64,000 nt of DNA, taken from contig JBEIGE010000018.1 in assembly GCA_040382055.1 (NCBI GenBank), positions 1-64,000 of the forward strand. The letters run 5' to 3'. Every line of letters begins with the position of its first letter. Positions within the stretch are counted from its first letter, which is position 1. Shown piece after piece: positions 58,722 through 64,000 of the stretch. The DNA is from JBEIGE01 sp040382055. Its GTDB lineage: Bacteria > Pseudomonadota > Gammaproteobacteria > Burkholderiales > Burkholderiaceae_C. Below the pieces are notes generated by a model. That model was not told where the DNA came from. It was given only the letters and a program-made list of their open reading frames with translations, and did no database searches. The position numbers and the translations under genes are program-made.

Positions 58722-61007
58722 GTGACGCTGGACGAGATTGAGGGTTCCATCCAGGGTCACCGGGATGGTCATGGGTTTGTTATCCGTGACGACGGACAAG
58801 CTGATATCTATTTGCCCCCCAATGAAATGCGGGCGGTCTTGCACAAAGACCGCGTCAAGGCACGGATAGTCCGCAGTGATCGCAAGGGCCGGCCTGAGGG
58901 ACGAGTGGTTGAAATCACTGAGCGGCCCGCACAGCCCATCATCGGACGATTGCTCCACGAAAGTGGCGTGTGGCTCGTCGCTCCGGAAGACAAACGCTAC
59001 GGGCAAGACATACTCATACCCAAGGGTGCAATAGGGTCAGCCAAGCCCGGCCAAGTGGTCGTGGTTGAACTGGTTGAGCCGCCCGCTTTATTCGGCCAAC
59101 CGGTTGGCCGTGTAAAAGAAGTTCTTGGCGAGATGGATGACCCGGGAATGGAAATTGAGATTGCGGTGCGCAAATACAGCGTCCCCCACGAGTTCTCCGA
59201 GGCCTGCATCGCACTCTCAAGGACCCTGCCAGACAAGGTTCTGGTTCCTGACAAACGCAACCGCATTGACTTGACCGACGTGCCCCTGGTCACGATTGAT
59301 GGTGAAGATGCGCGCGACTTTGATGACGCCGTCTATTGCGAACCCTCGGTATCAGGACGCGGCAAGTCGGCGGTGAAAGGTTGGCGATTGTTGGTCGCTA
59401 TTGCTGATGTGAGTCATTATGTGGAAACCGGCTCTGCGATAGATATTGATGCCTATGAGCGGGCAACCAGTGTTTATTTCCCGCGCCGAGTCATTCCGAT
59501 GTTGCCCGAGAAGCTTTCCAACGGTCTGTGTTCTCTCAACCCGGAGGTAGAGCGGCTTTGCATGGTTTGCGACATGTTTGTGAGCGAACAGGGTGAGGTC
59601 AGTGCCTATCAGTTTTATCCGGCTGTCATGTGGAGCCATGCGCGCTTTACCTACACAGAAGTAGCTGCCATCTTGGCCAATACACATGGACCTGAGGCCG
59701 CCAAACGAAAACAACGCGTTCCTGACCTGCTGCATTTGCATGAGGTTTACCGGGCTTTGTTGTCTGCACGGGCCAAGCGCGGTGCTGTGGATTTTGAAAC
59801 CACCGAGACGCAAATCATTTGTGATGAAAATGGACGGATCGAAAAAATCGTGCCCCGCACAAGGACAGAGGCCCACCGCCTGATTGAGGAGGCTATGCTC
59901 GCTGCCAATGTTTGCAGTGCCGACTTTATTGGGCAAAGCAAACATGCAGGACTGTTCCGGGTGCATGAAGGCCCGACCCCCGAGAAAAAGGAGACTTTGC
60001 GCAGTTACCTCAAGGCTAGCGGTGTATCTCTGACGATCAGTGACGATCCTTCCCCGGGTGAGTTCCAGGCCATCGCACTGGCAACCAAGGACCGCCCCGA
60101 TGCCCAGCAGATTCACTCAATGCTGCTGCGTTCGATGCAACAGGCGATCTACACACCGATTAACAGCGGTCACTTCGGTTTGGCTTTTGACGCCTATACG
60201 CACTTCACCAGCCCCATTCGTCGCTACCCGGACTTGTTGGTGCACCGCGTTATCAAGGCTATTCTCGCTAAGACCCGCTATCACCTGCCGGTTTTACCTA
60301 CGCCGGGCGAAGCACATGCCAAGTTGTCTCGTCGTCTGGAGAAAAACCAGGCTGCACGCGCAAAAGATACGGGACAAAAGCCCAAAAAAGCCAGTGCCGA
60401 AGATTTGGCCTGGCAAGCAGCCGGCTTGCATTGCAGTGCCAATGAGCGGCGTGCTGACGAGGCCAGTCGTGACGTAGAGGCATGGCTCAAATGCAAGTAC
60501 ATGAAGGAGCATCTCGGCGAGGAGTACGGCGGCATGGTCTCTGCAGCTACCAGTTTTGGCATTTTTGTCACACTGGATGAGATGTATGTTGAGGGGCTTG
60601 TACACATCACCGAACTTGGTGGTGAATACTTCCGATTTGATGAAACACGCCAGGAACTTCGTGGCGAGCGCACAGGCATTCGCTACGCGATTGGTTCGCG
60701 TGTGAGGGTTCAGGTGAGCAGGGTTGACCTGGATGGGCGTCGAATTGATTTTCGGCTGGTGAGGGATGGAGAAATCGCATTGATCCGAAGTCACAAAGAC
60801 AAGGGTATGTTTGCAGATGAAGACATGCAAGACGGTCTGGAGAAATCAGCGCCCAATAGTTTTGCCAAACGCAATGGCCGCAGAGGGACTTCAGAGTCTG
60901 TCCGTGCCCCCAAGTCGCCGATTCATGTGCTCAAAGATGTGGTTAAAAAAACCGTCAGGAAGGCCACCAACAAGAGCCGCGTTATCAAACCAAAACGTAG
61001 AACGTGA
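58722..61007 (+). CDS. rnr: Ribonuclease R, lacking the N-terminal helix-turn-helix domain
   Basis: RNase R is a processive 3'-5' exoribonuclease that digests structured RNA. The 761-residue protein starts (GTG) directly with the first cold-shock domain (GSIQGHRDGHGFV), then a second one, the catalytic RNB domain with DGEDARDFDDAVYC near residue 194, an S1 domain (YGGMVSAATSFGIFV near 604) and a Lys/Arg-rich tail. The family often carries 60-90 extra N-terminal residues with an HTH domain; the tRNA-Leu gene lies just upstream, leaving little room for it. Confidence 0.95.
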   Translation: MTLDEIEGSIQGHRDGHGFVIRDDGQADIYLPPNEMRAVLHKDRVKARIVRSDRKGRPEGRVVEITERPAQPIIGRLLHESGVWLVAPEDKRYGQDILIPKGAIGSAKPGQVVVVELVEPPALFGQPVGRVKEVLGEMDDPGMEIEIAVRKYSVPHEFSEACIALSRTLPDKVLVPDKRNRIDLTDVPLVTIDGEDARDFDDAVYCEPSVSGRGKSAVKGWRLLVAIADVSHYVETGSAIDIDAYERATSVYFPRRVIPMLPEKLSNGLCSLNPEVERLCMVCDMFVSEQGEVSAYQFYPAVMWSHARFTYTEVAAILANTHGPEAAKRKQRVPDLLHLHEVYRALLSARAKRGAVDFETTETQIICDENGRIEKIVPRTRTEAHRLIEEAMLAANVCSADFIGQSKHAGLFRVHEGPTPEKKETLRSYLKASGVSLTISDDPSPGEFQAIALATKDRPDAQQIHSMLLRSMQQAIYTPINSGHFGLAFDAYTHFTSPIRRYPDLLVHRVIKAILAKTRYHLPVLPTPGEAHAKLSRRLEKNQAARAKDTGQKPKKASAEDLAWQAAGLHCSANERRADEASRDVEAWLKCKYMKEHLGEEYGGMVSAATSFGIFVTLDEMYVEGLVHITELGGEYFRFDETRQELRGERTGIRYAIGSRVRVQVSRVDLDGRRIDFRLVRDGEIALIRSHKDKGMFADEDMQDGLEKSAPNSFAKRNGRRGTSESVRAPKSPIHVLKDVVKKTVRKATNKSRVIKPKRRT

Positions 61008-61032
61008 ATTTATCCCGCGTCAGGTGAAAAGT

Positions 61033-61050
61033 GGCGTTGAGACTAACGCC
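61033..61050. terminator. Small hairpin between convergent rnr and Bug genes
   Basis: GGCGTT and AACGCC form a 6-bp stem with a 6-base loop in the 96-base gap between rnr and the converging gene. No T-tract follows; termination is only suggested by position. Confidence 0.25.
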
Positions 61051-61103
61051 CCTCGTTGAATCATCCCGGGTGGAATTGCCCTGTTATTGGCTGAGCCAAC
61101 AAT

Positions 61104-62081
61104 CTAATCTATTCGGATTCCTGCTTCTTTGACGACGCTTGCGTAGCGTCGAACATCGTTTGTCAGTGTGCGCTGAAAATCAGCCCTAGAACGAGGAACC
61201 GCCATTTGTCCGAGCCCTGATAACTTGGCTTTGATCTCGTCTTGGGCGAGTGCTCGATTGAGGCTTGAATTGAGGCGGTCAAGAATAGCGCCGGGCGTAC
61301 CTGCCGGAACCAGAATGCCGAGATTGCTGGATATATCGACATCGGGTATGCCAGAGGCCAAGAGTCCAGGTATGCCTGTAAGCATGGGCGAGGGATTTGC
61401 GCTCAGAACAGACAATGCGCGTAAACGCCCCCCTGTGATATGCGGGACTGCACCCGTATCAGCTACCGTGAACTGCACATCATTGGCCAATAATGCTGTT
61501 AAAGCTGGCCCCACGCCCTTGTAGGGGATGTGTAAAAACTTTACACCCGCTGACCGCCCCATAAGTTCAGTGCTGAGGTGGGGAGCTGCTCCGTTACCGC
61601 TTGAAGAATAAGCCACAGTGCCTTGTTGAGCTCTTGCCGCTTGAATGAGGTCCTGCACCGTGCGGTAAGGCGAGGTGCTGTTAACAACCAAAATGAAAGG
61701 CGACTCAGTCACAAACCCAACTGCCTCAAATGACTTGATGGGGTCGTATTGCAAGCTGGTGTAGAGGGCGGCAGCCGAGGCGTGGCTGATGGTTCCAGTG
61801 ATATACAAAGTGTGACCGTCAGCGGGGGAGTTTGCAACTTGTGCTGCGGCAATCGTTGTTCCGGCACCAGGGCGGTTGTCGACAATGACCGGTTGACCTA
61901 AATCGCTCGCAAGGCGTTCAGCTATTGTCCGGGCAGCAACATCCGTTGACCCGCCAGGTGGAAACGGAACAACCAAGCGAATGGATCGACTCGGGAATGT
62001 TGACTGGGCAAAGACTGGAATTGAGGCTGTGGTAACAAAACCAGCGGCGGTGACCAACAATAAACGGCGGTTTGAGTTCAT
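61104..62081 (-). CDS. Bug-family periplasmic solute-binding protein (TctC)
   Basis: A 325-residue precursor with a signal peptide (LLLVTAAGFVTTASIPVFAQ at about 7-26). The mature part begins FPSRSIRLVVPFPPGGSTD and shows RPGAGTTIAAAQVANSPADG, the ligand-loop signatures of Bug/TctC proteins, which bind carboxylates or sugar acids. No membrane subunits (TctA/TctB) are nearby, as is usual for orphan Bug proteins in this group. It starts 15 bases after the DapA-family gene and probably shares its transcript. Confidence 0.93.
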   Translation of the reverse strand: MNSNRRLLLVTAAGFVTTASIPVFAQSTFPSRSIRLVVPFPPGGSTDVAARTIAERLASDLGQPVIVDNRPGAGTTIAAAQVANSPADGHTLYITGTISHASAAALYTSLQYDPIKSFEAVGFVTESPFILVVNSTSPYRTVQDLIQAARAQQGTVAYSSSGNGAAPHLSTELMGRSAGVKFLHIPYKGVGPALTALLANDVQFTVADTGAVPHITGGRLRALSVLSANPSPMLTGIPGLLASGIPDVDISSNLGILVPAGTPGAILDRLNSSLNRALAQDEIKAKLSGLGQMAVPRSRADFQRTLTNDVRRYASVVKEAGIRID

Positions 62082-62096
62082 GACAAGTTGCTCCTG

Positions 62097-63101
62097 TTAG
62101 AGGATCTGTTCAGATTGACTTCTCACGACCTCCATGCCGGCCGCAGATATCAGCCTGGAAAGTGTGAGAATTTCTTCAGGACGAGGACGTGGCATTGGCG
62201 CTCTCATGGCAGGTGAATCGATCAAGCCGCGCAGCCAAGTCGCGACTTTGTATCGTACATGCAACCGGCCTGGTTCAGCATAGACGTATTCATGGAGTCT
62301 GGCCATTCCACCGTTCCAAATTTTCCTCGCGGCTTGAAGATCAAGTCGGTTGAAGGCTTCTATGTGTTCCAGCATTGGCTCCATGGCGTAGTTAAATGAG
62401 CCGCTGATGGCACCGTCGAATTGCCAACCTGATGCGAGGTAGTCGTGAAAAAGGTGAGCGCTTGAAGGCATCACTGCAACCTTGGGGAGATGTTCACGCA
62501 AAGCACGTCCGATGACGCGAGCACCTTGTGGTGAATAGGTCATTTTCCAGCCTATCATGTTAGGCACCGCACGACAAACCGCGAGAGTGGACTCCAGCGG
62601 TAATCCCAGTCCCCACTGAGGTGTGGAGTTGGAAATTGGATGTGCAAACATTGGAAGATCAACCGCTGCTTGCTGCAACAAAATCTGATCAATCCAAACC
62701 TCCGGATATCTCGCAGCGTCCCATGCAACCGAGACATCCATAGAGCCAGCGGGTGGGATAACGAATAATCCATCCACGCCAAATTCACTGGCGTCTTGAG
62801 CGGCTTGAACTGCATCTTTGGTTGTCCATCCAAAGGTGCCCGCCAATACGGGTAAACGGCCACCAGCCTCTTCCATCACAATTTCTAAAATGCGACGCTT
62901 CTCTGCACGGCTAAGGTAAGCAACCTCACCCGCTTCCGGGTTGGCGATCAGTCCTCCCACCTGAGAAAAACGATGTTCTGCAAAGTACCTAACCAGTTTA
63001 CGCAAGCCGGGCTCATCAATTTCATCATCTTTGAGTGGTAGCACCAAGGCGGTATAAAGTCTGTGAGACAGTGTCTTCTGTTCGATGTCAGTTAGTTTCA
63101 T
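62097..63101 (-). CDS. Dihydrodipicolinate synthase/aldolase family (DapA-like) enzyme
   Basis: A 334-residue TIM-barrel protein of the DapA superfamily. It opens LYTALVLPLKDDEIDEPGLR, has VGGLIANPEAGEVAYLSRAEK, and IGWKMTYSP near residues 183-191, where the Schiff-base Lys is expected. It could be a sugar-acid dehydratase or aldolase (for example of the 5-dehydro-4-deoxyglucarate dehydratase group) since it travels with a Bug protein; biosynthetic DapA is unlikely because the length and flanks differ. The substrate is not known. Confidence 0.85.
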   Translation of the reverse strand: MKLTDIEQKTLSHRLYTALVLPLKDDEIDEPGLRKLVRYFAEHRFSQVGGLIANPEAGEVAYLSRAEKRRILEIVMEEAGGRLPVLAGTFGWTTKDAVQAAQDASEFGVDGLFVIPPAGSMDVSVAWDAARYPEVWIDQILLQQAAVDLPMFAHPISNSTPQWGLGLPLESTLAVCRAVPNMIGWKMTYSPQGARVIGRALREHLPKVAVMPSSAHLFHDYLASGWQFDGAISGSFNYAMEPMLEHIEAFNRLDLQAARKIWNGGMARLHEYVYAEPGRLHVRYKVATWLRGLIDSPAMRAPMPRPRPEEILTLSRLISAAGMEVVRSQSEQIL

Positions 63102-63249
63102 AAATCAGCCCGTTTTGGTGGTGAGTTTTCAGTAACAGAAATTGCCGTGAAATGCATGGTGCGAATTCCATTGATCCGAGAGGCACAAATCTTAGTCGCT
63201 TCGTGCTTTATTCGGTTAGTGGTGCCCAAGCGTCGCTAGTTAATGTTTC

Positions 63250-64000
63250 TTACCTCGCTGTAGCCTGGCGCACTGCGTGTTCCCAGCGCTGCATCTTTTC
63301 ATGGGCTTGGGCTGGGCTGATGCGCGGCTCAAAGCGGCGCTCGGCTTTCCAGAGTTCGCCCAAGGCTGCCGTGCTGGGGTACAGGCCGCAAGACAGACCA
63401 GCCAGATAGGCGGCTCCCAGGGCAGTGGTTTCTGTTACTACCGGTCGCACCACGGTTATACCCAGTAAATCGGCCTGGAATTGCATCAGCAAGTCGTTGA
63501 TGCAGGCTCCGCCGTCCACGCGCAGCTCGGTCACCGCTGCTGCTCCTTCCTGTTGCGCGTCGCGCGCCATGGCTTGCAAAAGGGCCGCGCTTTGAAAAGC
63601 GATGCTCTCCAGCGCCGCACGCGCAATGTGAGCTGTTGTGCTGCCGCGTGTCAGGCCGGTGATGGTGCCGCGCGCCTCGGGGTTCCAGTAGGGTGCGCCC
63701 AGGCCAGTAAAGGCAGGCACCAGCATGACGCCAAGGCTGTCGGGCACAGTCTGCGCCAGTGCTTGCACTTCAGCGCTGCTGCGGATGGCACCCAGGCCGT
63801 CACGCAGCCATTGCACGACAGCACCGCCAGCAAATACGCTGCCTTCGATTGCAAACTCGGGCTTGGCGCTGACTTGCGCAGCGCTGGTGGTGATCAGGCC
63901 GTTTGTGGATGTCTGAAAGTTCTCTCCGGTGTGCATCAGCATGAAGCAGCCGGTGCCATAGGTATTTTTGGCCATGCCCGCGCTAAAGCAGGCTTGGCCA
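63250..64000 (-). CDS. glpK: Glycerol kinase, partial (N-terminus beyond the window)
   Basis: GlpK phosphorylates glycerol to glycerol-3-phosphate. The 250 visible residues are the C-terminal half, with KNTYGTGCFMLMHTGE, AIEGSVFAGGAVVQWLRDGLG, PAFTGLGAPYW and RVDGGACINDLLMQFQADLL, all GlpK hallmarks. The frame runs off the right edge; the usual length is about 500 residues. The internal ATG at 63973-63975 is not the start. Confidence 0.96.
   Translation of the reverse strand, partial: GQACFSAGMAKNTYGTGCFMLMHTGENFQTSTNGLITTSAAQVSAKPEFAIEGSVFAGGAVVQWLRDGLGAIRSSAEVQALAQTVPDSLGVMLVPAFTGLGAPYWNPEARGTITGLTRGSTTAHIARAALESIAFQSAALLQAMARDAQQEGAAAVTELRVDGGACINDLLMQFQADLLGITVVRPVVTETTALGAAYLAGLSCGLYPSTAALGELWKAERRFEPRISPAQAHEKMQRWEHAVRQATAR

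Overview
The window reads as the chromosome of a betaproteobacterium of the order Burkholderiales, most like the family Comamonadaceae (Rhodoferax, Polaromonas or Limnohabitans type). This rests on gene order (mfd/ispD-ispF, rng followed by a surface-sugar cluster, thrS-infC-rpmI-rplT-pheS-pheT-ihfA-merR), on the protein sequences, and on lysine/alanine-rich histone H1-like proteins. A homologue of the 8-vinyl reductase of (bacterio)chlorophyll synthesis (bciA) hints at a phototrophic or formerly phototrophic lineage. No rRNA operon, complete insertion sequence, phage or CRISPR array was seen.

Layout. 1-11.1 kb: mfd (3' end cut by the window edge), ispD-ispF of the non-mevalonate isoprenoid pathway, a 3-hydroxybutyrate dehydrogenase, an alpha/beta hydrolase, a RelA-type (p)ppGpp synthetase, then bciA overlapping a HerA-like ATPase gene on the minus strand. 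11.2-18.0 kb: a compact plus-strand housekeeping run (yebC, purD, hemF, nadD, rsfS with a histone-like tail, rlmH, maf, rng). 18.1-35.2 kb: a surface-polysaccharide region. Its plus-strand part has two GT4-type glycosyltransferases, gmd, a UDP-glucose dehydrogenase, a UDP-xylose synthase and six further transferase-like genes, including a GT11 and a GT10 fucosyltransferase. Its minus-strand part is a four-gene overlapping operon (GT2, msbA, polysaccharide deacetylase, DUF6492). The 23.9-30 kb segment is visibly more AT-rich than its surroundings and looks acquired.

35.2-45.8 kb: tolB-pal-cpoB, a YeeE/YedE transporter, tcdA, tRNA-Lys, a thiamine-diphosphate enzyme, a SWIB-domain/H1-like protein, isocitrate lyase behind a striking pair of palindromic operators, and a lipoprotein hydrolase. 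45.9-53.9 kb: the classic translation operon thrS-infC-rpmI-rplT-pheS-pheT-ihfA plus a MerR-type regulator; infC appears to start with the rare codon ATC. 53.9-64 kb: tRNA-Pro, 4-hydroxyphenylpyruvate dioxygenase, a decayed aldehyde dehydrogenase fragment, a LysR regulator, phaR, rimO, tRNA-Leu (minus), RNase R, a Bug-type solute-binding protein with a DapA-family enzyme, and the 3' part of glpK at the right edge.

Together the genes cover isoprenoid and haem precursors, stringent response, translation and its autoregulation, envelope integrity and surface glycan assembly, and carbon storage and glyoxylate metabolism (hydroxybutyrate dehydrogenase, PhaR, isocitrate lyase). The most interesting items are the fucose/xylose glycan cluster, the double aceA operator, the histone-like tails, the orphan bciA and the aldehyde dehydrogenase relic. 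All calls come from reading the sequence by eye; no search was run.
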